A DNA stretch of 64,000 bases from Pyrocephalus nanus (taxonomy: Eukaryota; Chordata; Aves; Passeriformes; Tyrannidae): contig CM076259.1 in NCBI GenBank assembly GCA_038380795.1, positions 78,644,224 to 78,708,223 of the forward strand, given 5' to 3'. The position numbers were made by a program, and so were the translations under genes. Every line of letters starts with the position of its first letter. The stretch's first letter is position 1. Positions 36,600-48,680 of this stretch are shown here, one piece after another. Below the pieces are notes generated by a model. The model was not told the DNA's origin. It was given only the letters and a program-made list of their open reading frames with translations, and did no database searches.

Positions 36600-37100
36600 A
36601 TATTTCCATAATTTGCCTTTGCTACTAATATGACAGCAAGACGCAAATAACTGTTTCTAATAATATCAAATGGAGTTGTGGAGGACAGCATTTTAATGTA
36701 GTAAAAGACCTCCCCGTGGGGTTGTTATTGCCACTATAGAACAGCAGTTACACAGTTGCAACAATAGTCTCTTAATTGATTCGTTTAATTAGCAAGAGAT
36801 GAAGCTTGTGCTGCATCTTGTCATCCGTTATCATGGGGGCGGCTACAAAAGAATCTTTGCATTTGTCACTCTTTATGGTCAGGTTTAAGGAGAGTAAAAT
36901 GCATTATAGCTTTAGAGCTGAGCGTTGGTGAGAATGTTTTGTGAGCATGCTTCCACACAGCTTTTCAGTGTGTGGACATGTCTGGTTTAAGAATCAGCAC
37001 GGTCTTAGGGGTAGAATTTATGACAAAGCATTGTTTTACAGGGGGAAGATCTTAATCCAGCAATGCCAGGCATTTCTAACCTAAATATGCAAATCTAAGT
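36600..37100. promoter_or_regulatory. Candidate conserved non-coding / enhancer-like segment
   Basis: This repeat-free segment is dense in developmental transcription-factor cores: CTTAATTGAT at 36771-36780 and TTTAATTAGC at 36784-36793 (homeodomain), ACAATAG at 36761-36767 (SOX-like), and a perfect POU octamer ATGCAAAT at 37087-37094. Runs of balanced, non-simple sequence without decay are typical of vertebrate conserved elements. PCCA neighbours ZIC2/ZIC5 in vertebrates, so a long-range enhancer in its introns would be plausible. Conservation cannot be shown from one sequence. Confidence 0.25.
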
Positions 37101-40100
37101 ATTATAGGAATGGTGGATTATTTGGGGCAGCACTGTTGTAGACTAGATTTACTTGGAAGAAATAGGGTCAGATTAGTGAAACCAGCCATCTGCCTTGTGA
37201 TTGCTTTTTCGTGGTGTTTTTGTCTCCAGACTAGATAAACAAAGAGTTATATGAGATCGTGGTCCATGGTAGGAAGCATGTGTAATAGAGGGACTTTTGG
37301 TTGGTTTTCTCCAGAGCAGCTATGAATACAGATATAGTGCTGTACTTGTTCCTGGGAGATTAAGTGATTTTGTACTCAGATCTGTTTTATTTACATTTTA
37401 AGGATATGTAAATAAAAATATTTTAAAGACATGTAAATATATTAGGAGCTTCAGTTTCATTTTTCTCCTCTCCTTGTCTTCGTTTTGTCTTCTGTTCAAG
37501 GTTATTCTTCCTTATGGAAGGAAATATTTGTATAGAGGACAGGCTTCTTGTTAAATGCTAATTAGGAAAATGAAGGTTAAATTGGCATACTTCCATTGTC
37601 ATAGCAGTGACCTAAAATAAGGGATCTCTTACTAATCTGAAATAAATTAGAGGGGGAAGCAAGTAATTCTGTGCACATGAAACACTTGAGATGTCTTCTC
37701 CTGGTCTGTTTTTTTAAATGACTATGCTTTGTGGTTTCTTCTTGCTTGTTTGTTTTTGTTTTTCTACTTGTGTGTTGTAGTGTTCAACAGGCCATCTAAT
37801 TTTGGAATACAATGGTCCTGTCATTCCATGTACCAAAAGGACAATATGCTATTAGAGAAGACATGCTTTCTAGGACAATTTAAACAAAGATTTAGCCCAC
37901 TTATCATTAAAGATCCCATGGTAATTTGCACAAGGTTCTGAGATTGCTTCATATTCTAGGAGTCTTGGCCAAAGTCCACTCTGTATAATTACCTTCTGTC
38001 TGCACAAATCCCGAATGCAATTTTAGATATGTTGAGTATTTTTCACTTCCTGTCCTAAACAGTGAAAATATTGCTACACACTGTTCATAATTACTGTGGG
38101 TTGTAGCCTAAGTTCAGATAAAGAGATTACTTAGTGAATTTTGTGTTCCTATTGGTAAAGCACCAAGATACATGACAAAAGATGAGTAAACAGTAGGATA
38201 TAAATTAAATCCATGAACTGATGGAATAACTAATTTTTTGACACTTTTGTTTCACTGCATTTTGTCTGTCTTTGAGCTAAAATATCTCTACTGCTAGGAC
38301 CATCAGTGAGGGAAAGGCCAACTCTCAGACCACATCAGAGGTCAAACTTAACAAACCACATGGTTCTTTGAAGCGGGTGGCAAACTGGTGTGGGGCTCTG
38401 AGTGCTGTCGCCATGCACTTCATGCGTTTCGTACTTTTTTGTGCCCACAGCTGGAAACCTTGACCGTGCATTTGTATCTTAACTGAAATTGGTTTCAGTT
38501 CCTCTTTCTGAACACCTTTCATGAACTCCAGAATGTGCTCAACTATGCTGTCTTTAAAATAGTCCACTTCTGTGTTGTCTCATTTGATAGAATTTATTGC
38601 TTTCTACTTGAAGTTCATTCCCCCTGTCTTCATTACTAAAGCCTTTGTGGTATGCCATGTCAAATCTTTTTTCCTGATACTTAATTTCTTCTTTCTAGTC
38701 ATCCTTCCTTTGTTTTTTTCTGCTGTATTTAGCTTCACCATCTTTTCTCAGATTCCTTCTCTTGTACATTTCATGTTTCAGGTTCTTTTAGGCATACTTT
38801 TTTTTTTCCCCCTAGAAGGATACATGGGTTGAGAAGAGAGATTAATCTGACATTAACTTGCATGTTTTTCTGTAAGTAGCATTTAGGAGAAAGATGAGGA
38901 TAAGAATGAACTTTAGAAAAATTGCTATGCATCAGCAAGTCATACAGCTACTGGAGTTAAGATATAAGTATTGTAGATGGGGAATACCAGGAACTCTTGT
39001 AACACAGAAGTCTTTCGTTTTTTTATTCGTTTTCTTCATTGCATGTCAAATCAGTATTTTAAGCTCTACAAATTTTTTCCAGTATTCATTTAAGGCTCTG
39101 TGCAAGTAACAGGGGAATTTATCATGCAGGAACAGACAGTTTATTGAATGTTTTTATGAAACTAAAGTTTCCCATAAATTCTGTCTTGTGTAAGTTACAT
39201 TAAAAATTACATTAACTATGTTTTAACAAAGATTCCGTGTGTTTCTGTTTATCTGAAGAACAGCAATAGTGCGCTGCTGCAAGCACTCATTCTGGTAGTA
39301 CTCACAAGCAGGCAGTCTTCATTTCATTCATGCTATTTGGTATTTATAGCCCTTGCCCCACAGCAAGGCAAAGGAAGGTGAAGGACAGAGCAGTGGTAGT
39401 AGGAAGTATGCTTGTGTGACCACCTCCCAAACACCAGTCTTATGTCTTGGAGAGGTGCCATGTTGGCAGGGTGCACAGGAAGTATTTGCATAGCAAATTG
39501 TGTTATGAACAGCAGAACCACAACAAGGTTCTTCCTGCATCTAATGATAATTGTTTGATTGGGGGGAGGGAGGGAGAAAAGAGAGGTCGGGGCATTGGGG
39601 ATGAAAAGGAAGGGCCCACACTATTGTAACGACAGTGAAAGCAAACTGCCCCTGTGCCAAAGAGCTTCAGTATGTATGACCTAGCAGCAACTCTGAGTGG
39701 GACCTGGGAAAGCCAGAAAGCCCAGTGGGTAGGAAAGCTTTGGTAATGTCCTATATTTCCAGTATTACCTCCTCCTCCTAACCCTTAGAGTGATTTCTCC
39801 TCACATACCCTCAGAAGAAAATTTCACTTGCTGCTTTCTTTGACGTCAATCTTCATGTGAGGAAAAACAAAGATGTTTGAGTTTTAAAATACATAGTGTT
39901 CTGTTACAAGTCTTAGGGCGTTCCTTGTTTTTTTGTGAGGGTTTTCCGTTATTTTGATTTTTTTTTTTTCTCCCTTGGTTTGTCTATTAGTTATAAAAGA
40001 GCTGTAGGGAAGCCCTCCCTTAGCCTTGCAAGCTCCAAGCCCACTGTTAACATTTAACAAATACTCAGCAAGCAGAACAACCCAATGTGCTTGCTGTACC

Positions 40101-40474
40101 TAATCCAAATCTGGACACTGCATCAAGAAAATCACAGCTACGTCCTGAAAGGCATCTGTCCCACAGCCTGTTTTTGACACACTGACTTAGAAGAAGAGTA
40201 CATGATAATGGGAATGTCCTTGTTTATGGTATAAAATGCTGACTCAGGTTTCCTGTAAAGCAAAAGATAACTTTTGAGAAGTTAGGAAGCATCTCAAAAT
40301 GCAACAGAGGCAATGAATTGCTCCACCCTTAAAATCTTTTTCACCAGGCTGCAAGCAAGATGAAAACCTAGAACATTAATGTTTCCTAGTCTGTCTTCAA
40401 TAGCCAAATAGAAATTCAATATTGCATGTGGAGTAACCATACAAATACACTCAGAGAGGCCAGAGAAGACTCTG
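37101..40474. other. PCCA downstream intron, no recognised feature
   Basis: I see AT-rich intron with T-rich stretches near 38.7-38.8 kb and 39.96 kb. No gene, RNA or nameable repeat is seen. Confidence 0.5.
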
Positions 40475-40630
40475 TCATAGAATGTTTGAGGTTAAAGCAA
40501 ACCACTTACTCCTTCAAAGCAGGATCAATGACAGCAGACCGGTCAGGGCTGTGTCCAACTGGCTTTTGAATATCTCTACAAACTCCACATCTTGACAAGG
40601 TATTCAGTGGTTTTGCAAGTTCCTGGGTGT
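40475..40630 (-). mobile_element. Old CR1 3'-end fragment, minus strand
   Basis: TCATAGAATGTTTGAGGTTA at 40475-40494 looks like the complement of a CR1 tail. It is followed by GGTCAGGGCTGTGTCCAACT and GGCTTTTGAATATCTCTACA, matching the CR1 block for ...GTGTCCAGGCGGCTTTTGAA... The copy is short and diverged. Confidence 0.6.
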
Positions 40631-43600
40631 CCCCAGGGCACCTGGGCAGTGACACAGAAGTGATATAAATAGAGAAAATCAGGACAAGCAATTCCAGGTC
40701 TGTGCTAATACCGAGTGTAAAAGAGAATAATCATCCCAAGCTTCCATGACTGCACTGAGAAGTATCTAGTTAAGGAGAGGTCAGAAGCTCCATTTCTAAT
40801 CTGAAAAAGACTGAACACTTGTGGTGGAGACATAGGTGTGTAGCAGAATGCACTAATGGTGTTGTATTCAGGAGTTTTCAGAAGACATCACTGAATGACC
40901 CACCCTCAGTGGTTCATCTGCGGAGACCATGCGTTAACAGTGGTGCATTTTGAGTCCGAGATTGATCCAGTTGTATTCTTTTCAGAGGTGTCAGCTCTGT
41001 AGAAACTCTTCCAAGTTCATGCCAGTTCTTGAAGCATTTTTCAAATCCACGTAGTATTTCAGTTTTGGTCATGTAGGAGGTGCCACCAATTTCATCATCA
41101 GCATTATGAGACTGCTAGGAGGCCTCTTCAGCTGTAGAGAAAACAAACTGCTGTTTTACTTTAGATTTTCTTCTTGCTGGCTTAATTTGTTGTTCACAAA
41201 CTCCACTCCTGCTCTGCTAGAATTATGGTTGAACTGGCATCAGTAACATGAGAGATGTAACAACTCACCTGAAACATCTCATCTGAGAAAGGATCATTCT
41301 CACTGACAGATAATCTTGTGGTGTGGTGCAGCTGCAATGTGTGCATGCACTGACTTGAGTAGTTAGTCTCAAATTATGGACAGTTCTATTGAAAGTGGAC
41401 ACTGGCTGCCAAAGAATTTGGATGTGCTGGGGTTGGAGAATATGCGCTCCAGTAGCTAGTTGTGTTGAGTAGAAATAGAGGAGTCCGAGCCAAGCTGTCT
41501 TCTGTGGGCTTGAAGAAAGCAGGATGGACTCCTGTTACCACAGATCCCCTGCAGTGTTGCTCTAGGTAGTGAGGGAGGGAGGGACTGTGGGAAGATGTTA
41601 CAAGGCAACTGCTTGAGGTTGTAGTGGAAATATCAGGTTGTTTGAACTCATTTTCTGTATATAAATTTTGATGAGCAGAGTAAAAGAACGTCTGGGATGG
41701 AAGTCAGGCTGGAGGTTGTGATTTCCACTAATTTTCATGTATGACAGTGTGAGATGCCTAGCATGAGCACATCAGATGCTTGGTTTTATGCACAGACTGC
41801 TAACTGAATGGCATATATTAGTTTTTGGCTTCGCTACAGACTGTCATACTCTCCAGGCCATCGTGGCTTCTCCACAGCAGGAGACAAGCAGCAGAGAAGT
41901 TCCTCTGCAGAAAAGCTTTGTGCAAGTGCAGCTGCTTCCTAGGAAACTCACTGCCACAGGCATGCTCAGTGTAGGTCTGAAAGCCCAAGCCGCTATTGGA
42001 GTAACCTCACTCTCTTATGTCCAAACTAGAGCCACTTCTCAGTACCCAAAGGATTTGTCTGTGATAGCTCAGAACTAGACCTCCAGGGCAGAGTAACCCA
42101 GTGCTGTGCAACCCTCCTGAGCTTAGCCTGAAACTCCTTGTGTTTTGGTTTTGATCCATTTTTCATTTAGTGTCAGGATTTCCTTATGTAATATACAGCT
42201 AAAAGTGATTTTAAAGTACTTTGGCTTAATCGTGTTTTTGTTCCCCACCCCCACGCTTTTATGTTTGAAGGCTCCATTAGTGTCCATAACAAAGAGAGAG
42301 TAACACAGATGGTAAACATTTTTACCACAGAACACCAGCAGTGAACACCATATCACTGATTTAGGAGTCTCTGTACTGTGCTTGCTCAGCTGTATATAAT
42401 CACTCTCATTTCCTTCTCTTGGGTTTCTGGCCAGCTTAGGGAGACTTTACTGGTGAGCTCAGTGATGCCTCTCTGGCATCATTGGGCTATTGCTCAGTTC
42501 TGCTTATGTGCCACTTCGTGGAGCAAGAAGCTCCACACTGGAACCGATGTGAGCTTTTGGCTGGCATGTTCTCTGATTTTCAGAAATGTATTTTCACCAA
42601 ATGTATGAGGCTAAAATTAAAACTCTATTGGGTGAGGAAAATATCTGCCTTAGCTGCCAGGCAGTCATAGTGCGTTTGAATGCCTCCCTGATATAAAAGA
42701 TAATAAACCTTTGGAAACTGTGATTAGCCTTGCTAGGGTTTTGTGGTATAGTTGCCATGGTAGAAGCTAGTGTACATTTGGTACAAACAATAACATTCTT
42801 AAAGTTTCATTTTTCATTCTGGGAATGCAGATAGAAAGACGAATGCTATGAATAAGGGTTATTGGCTCTCGGTAGTAGTTCAAATAAAACTGTAAAAAAA
42901 ATAATTCAGTTTGGTGCAGCATTTTACTGAGCCAACTGGCTGTGAGGTTCTTGTGTTATCTTCCTTTTCACTTTTCTTTGTACAAACAAAATAGCAGACT
43001 TAGGTTCTGTCTGTCAAAAATGCATGTAGCTTTTCTTTTGTACTTAGATGAGAGAGATAAAATCTAACTAAAATTTCACATTAGCATTCTGCCCACAGTG
43101 TCCTTTGGGCCAGAGGAGTTTTTTTTTCAAAACAAGCATGCACTACAGTCTGTGTAGTGGTGGCCCATTTTGGTGACTTGTTTACTGGTGTGCCTTTCAT
43201 ATCCAAATTCTTGGCTACAGACAAAGCATTCAAATACTTTTCTCTTTGTCAGAAAAAGAAGATGAAAATTGTCTGAAATTGGAGCCAAGTTCACATTCTC
43301 TGGAGTACCGTTTCAGCCTTTGGGAGGACCGTCTAGTGCAGAGTAACTGAAAACTCGAGCTAGGTTTGTTTGAACAATCTAAACTTAAAGAAGAGACAGC
43401 AAAACAAATACTTTTTAATTCTTGTGCTTTTTATATTTATACTGGCAGTGGTTTCTTCCTCAGATAAAACGTTTTGATATTAAGCAGTTCCTCTAATTTT
43501 ACTGGGCTCTGTTTCTTTTTATGGTAACACACACTGTGCAGGAAGGTCATTATACGGCAGAAAAAAGCTGTCAGCATAAAAGAGAAAGTTAACATTGCAC

Positions 43601-45872
43601 ATGTCTTTGTTTATGGGGTTCCTGGAATGTGCTGTGATTTGAGCCAAATGATGGCTTAAACTGATCTTTCTAAAATGCTGGACGGCCTCTCCACACATTC
43701 TGCCGGTAACAGGTACTTCACCTTGCAAGTACACATTGTAAAATTATCTGTGAACTCATCTCAAATCTTTCCTTTGTATGTTGCTAGTATTTGCTTTACA
43801 GACCATTTATATTTTTGGTAAAGGTTGGTGGAATGTGGTCATGGTTACACTCAATTAATCCAACTGTGTGTGATGAGAACATTGACATGAATAATTGAAA
43901 CATGTATTGGCTGTGTATGCAAAACCAGTTCAGGTTAGTGGCAATCTCAGTGTTGCCTAATGACTGCATGTCACAGGGAGCCTTGCAAACTGCATTGGTG
44001 ATTTTTGTCTCGTTTAATGTTGTATTAACATCTGTGGTACAAATGGACATTCATCAGCTGGTAGTTTTGTTTGACTTCCAGAAGAAAGATGAAAGAACAT
44101 GCAGCTACTTTACATATTTTTACTTCCATCCCCAACAAGTTTCATGGCTAAGGTTAAATGAGGGCAAAAGAGTAAAAATGCTGTTAGGTTACACAAGCAG
44201 CAGTAAATTCTTTAATTTTGTACCTTAATAAAAGAAGAATAAAACCTTGTCTTCTCTAAGCCAAAACTACTGCCTTCAGTTTCTTGTTGAAATGAAGTTT
44301 CCTCATAAGCTGATGCAAGGCTGACCAGGTGTTAACTGTCTTAGGGATTCCTGCTGAACCAGTCCTGTGCAGTAGTGAGGAAGGAGCCCTGATGACTTGG
44401 AACATGAGAGATCAAATCAACAATTAAAGGATAATAGTGAATTGGGAAGGAAAGGGAAGATGACTAGCCAGGAAGGATTAGCCCAAGTCAGGAACACATT
44501 TCCTGAAATTACTCAAGCAGGTGCTTAAAGGGAGGTGGATTATTCTCTTAAGGAGTGATTTTCATAAGTGTGTGAGCCAGCTACAAGAGGTCTGAGAGGC
44601 CATCGAGGAAGAAACTCCTCTGGGCAACAGAAGGTTGCTGCCTCATAGGGTCAGAGAGAAAGTAGTGTACTCTTGGAAAATAAGATTTCTGCTCTTCTGC
44701 CTCTGAGAGTCAATGTGTATTGTACTATGAAAGAGGTTAATGTGCTAGCCACACTGACCCTTTCCACTGGGAAAAAAAGAAATGTTTAAAGAGCTAGTAT
44801 ACATATTTTCAGTCTGTTTTCTTTGTATAATATCACTAGATATTAAAGGCAAGACTTGCTGAAAGGAAAACAACTGGTATAAGCTACTGAGACAAGTTTC
44901 ACAGGGAAAACCCAGCATCTTTTGTTAGACCAGCCAGTAATGCTGGGAAGCAAAAAGGCAGCATTTAGGTTCTTCGCCTGTTCCCTGCTGAAGCTTCAGT
45001 GGGGAAGGTGGATGAAGTTTTGTCTGAGATGTTTTTACAAGCTCCACCCCTGTACTTTGATGTTGGAGAACCGGAACCAGAGAAAGGTTCAAATTGGACA
45101 TGGGCACGAGCAGGGAGAGGACTATCTGTTTCTGTTCTGAAGAGTTGGTGTAGCATGATCTATCAGTGCAGTGTGAGCCCTGTTTCCTGAAATGGTCCAG
45201 CATTAACAGATATTGCAGCTACCTGTGTTTATTAAAACACTGTCAGATTGATTTTGTGTGCTCAACTGTATGCACATCTGCCTTGTGAATCAAAATTTGG
45301 TTTTCTCATTTTCAATGTGTTTCATTATACTGGATTCCTTTACAAGCCAAGCTGGTGTTTGTTTGGCTGAGTTCGTTTTGGAGTTGTATGGGAATGGACA
45401 CCTCAAATGCTAATGCCTGATTTTTATGCACACTCTAATACCTACACTATTTGGGGGGGGGGGGAATAGGATTCTTTGGGCAGTGGTTTTGTTCAGGATC
45501 AATTACATTAGTGTTCAATAAAGCTGAGATTGTATATTTTACTATTTATTAAACATTTGTCAAAGCATTATCAATTAAACACTTCTTCCACCTAAAGGAA
45601 GAAAGCATAGTTGATTTGGATGGCAGAGGTTTCAACAGACGAACCTGTTTCTTCTGGCCTTAATCTAAAGAAGAAGGAGAGAGGCCTGCATATACCAAGT
45701 ATATAAAATTCCAGTGTATTTTATTGGGCAAGGAAACTTTATGTTAAAAAAAACACTGTACTTTGAATGATTTTTAAAATATATTGTTGGATTCAAAGTT
45801 GTGAAATGTAATTGCTTCTACATCCTGACAGAGCTGCAGGATCTGGGTGGCTTAAGAAAAATGAAGACTGAA
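40631..45872. other. PCCA downstream intron with a G-run and a stop-poor patch
   Basis: This is mostly ordinary intron. Overlapping open frames on both strands at 44922-45203 make a short stop-poor patch. A 12-nt G run lies at 45453-45464. No exon or RNA gene is recognised. Confidence 0.5.
45453..45464. repeat. G12 homopolymer
   Basis: Twelve consecutive G residues are the longest G run that I noticed in the window. The length may be unreliable in assemblies. Confidence 0.9.
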
Positions 45873-45949
45873 GGCCAGATTTTCTGAGGCAGCTCAGTCC
45901 CACTAAAATTAATGCAAGTTAGGCACCTAAATGCCTTTGAAATCTGGCT
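45873..45949. repeat. Ancient non-autonomous DNA-transposon relic
   Basis: Imperfect terminal inverted repeats, GGCCAGATTTTC at 45873-45884 and GAAATCTGGCT at 45939-45949, bound about 77 nt. The interior has GTTAGGCACCTAAATGCCTT. This is the pattern of a palindromic repeat that I recall as abundant in turtles and crocodilians (GGCCAGATTTTCAAAGG...TAGGCACCTAAAT). It is therefore probably older than birds. The family name is not certain. Confidence 0.6.
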
Positions 45950-48658
45950 CTGAGCCTGTAGTTTTTGTTGCTGTTAATACTTTGGACATTTTCTTTATGC
46001 CAGCGCTTCGGTTCAACTCAAGGAACAGGAGCGGGATTTCCTGTGCCGGTCAGCAACGTGCTGTTTAGCACTGGAACTAACCCCAATCACAGGGCTGGGC
46101 AGTGCTGCTCTGGGACTCACTCTACATTAATATTGCTCTAGTAGAAGTCAAAGTTTAATTGCCGATACGACATTTGACTCCATTCCGAACTACAAAAAAG
46201 TTCTGAAGTAAGGAGGATGTCAAAGAACAATTTCCCCTTCCCTTCCCCCACATTTTTTTTTTTTTTTCCTCCTGGGTTTCAGTGTTCCTCCCCAGACTTA
46301 TTTTGAGAAAATAATATATATCCCAGCAACAGGGACATCATTGTACTGAGCTGGTTGTACAGTCATAGTTTTATTTTATAGATAATAATACTATGCTGTT
46401 TTTAAAGGAAGGAACAGCCTCAGAAAGTCAGGCTGGAAAATAGCTAAAAAGCATAATTGTTTTCCCATCAAATTATAAAACTGTACTGTGCTAGCTGAAA
46501 GCACATAATGAGTAGAAAGTGAGCACTAATCTATTTGGCTCTGTCTGAACCTTCATATTTCTATTTATCTCAGTGGGAGTTTTTAATATTCTACTGATGT
46601 TATTTTATATTTTGCTGACTTTCAGGTTGAGATATTGGCACGTAAAATCACATTGACTGAATGTAAAATCAGGCTTTATGAGAATTAATAAAATCATGCT
46701 ATTATGAATCTTGGAGGTGGCAGTAAGCAATATAAATGGTTTCTGAAAATGATGTAATGACCTGTGTTTGCCTTTATTTCAAAGCTTTTTTTCATACAAT
46801 TGAAAGTATTTTGCAAAGGTGTATGCATATTAAGGCTCAGATGCTGCTTACATTACGAGGAGAGTATCTCTTGTTGACCTAACCAACAGTGCTAAAAGCA
46901 TGAATGAAACTTCTTTCCAGTTGCTACTTCAGTAATGGCAAATTACTTTTCCCTGGTCCCCAGTTTGCTCTCTGATTTTCCCTGGATGCCTGCCCTCCTC
47001 CCCACTGCAGTTTCAGACCATGGTTGTTGAACGTGCAGTGGCTTTGCAGCTGATTCAGTGAGGACTGCAAAAACTTTGGAAAGATGAGCAAAACTTGATT
47101 TAAAGTTTTGACATATGAGCACACATACCACTGATTGTGGTACTGAAGTGTAGAATGTGCAGTGCTGAGGAATACAATAGACTGCAGCTGTTGTTGGTAG
47201 TTCAGTGCATGGCTGGAAAATGTTTTTTAATGTAACAGCAAAAACCCCTTTTGTTTACTCTATAATAAAACTGAAAACACACAAAAAAGTAAAAATTAAT
47301 TCAGTGTTATAAATTAAAAATAAATTGATATCTGCTATGCAAATACAAAATTTAGTTAATTTGTTTTGAATATTGAATAATCTTGGAGGAATAATGAAAA
47401 TCTTTTATTAATATCTTCATCTTATCCGTCAAGTTCCTTATTCACTTTCTGCCTGTGCTGCCAGGGGGTGAGCTGACTCTGAAATTCAGGCTCAGATTTA
47501 AACAGCTGGAATAAATGAGGAATATTATGGAGGAACTCCTGAATGAGATCCAGTTCTACTTGGAGATGTGAATACAAGTTGATGAAAAACTTTCAGACAG
47601 GAAGAATCCTGGGGAAGCAAGAGCCTCCAGCCATCTCTTTCCCCCTTTGACTCGTAGTCTTATGGAATTTTGAGGTGAAGTAATTTCTGGGCGACTGAAG
47701 AGTTCTAATCTTATGGCTGTTCTTGAGATCACTCAAAATAAATCTACAGTTTCTCCAAATAAGTTACAAGGCATTTAAAAAGATTTGGGAATGGAAGCAC
47801 TGAAGTTGTCCATTCAAAAGAGTGTCTCTAGACTATGAGCTACACCTCAGAGCTGGTGGCATTAGAGGCAGCTGACACATTAAGGCCCTTGGGAAAGTAC
47901 TACATTGTACAATTCAGCATGTCCTTTTCTTTGGAAGCACTTAAAATACTGACATGCTTTTAGGAGATGAGATCTTTATAGGTATTTTTACCTTAGTCCA
48001 TCGTGTTCATTATAGCTTTTTTCATACTCAAAACCTCTTTGAATGAGCTCAGTTAGAGGAAAATAAGACATACCCTCCAGTTCCTGTACTGCTTTTCCCA
48101 GTAATTTGCATATGAATAAGGATTCATAAGTAATAGAATTATGAATGCCCAAGGAATCTTTCTTCATTTATAACAGTTTGTATTCAGAGCACTTCAGTTC
48201 CATAGAAAGCCTGTAAAACAATTACGAACTTACAGTCCAGTTTTCTCACCAGAGAATCCTTCTGCAAGTTCTCCAGTACTTCAGTGATTGCCACTGGTAC
48301 AAATTTTACAAGTGTGTTATTTATCCATCTACTTGCTTCTGTGTCCTTATGGTAGAGGCAGTAACATGGCTAAAGGCATGCTAATGTCTTCCAGTAGCAA
48401 GTAAAGTGATTAAAGGATTAATTCTTTATTCTTCAAAAGGCAGTATTGTGACATTGAATAAGTCCACCAAATTTCAGCGTAGGCTGATGGGCATACAAAA
48501 TTAAACATGTGCTTGTACAAGTCTATTACATTTATATGTAGCACAGGTGAATTAACGCTAGTTGGCAGTGACAGACTTTGAGTAGGAGGAATCTAGACTA
48601 CTTCCATAGCCAAGAAAGCATTTTATTGGAGGCTAGCTTGTGAGTCCCTTTCTTCTCA

Positions 48659-48680
48659 GAATATTCTGTGATTCTGTCAA
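48659..48680 (+). mobile_element. Possible CR1 tail octamers only
   Basis: AATATTCTGTGATTCTGTCA contains two ATTCTGTG-like octamers typical of CR1 3' tails in + orientation. No CR1 body is recognisable upstream, so this may be chance. Confidence 0.25.

Noticed and set aside
41776..42078. A + strand open frame of 100 codons
   Set aside because: Composition is unremarkable, and no homology or splice structure was evident.
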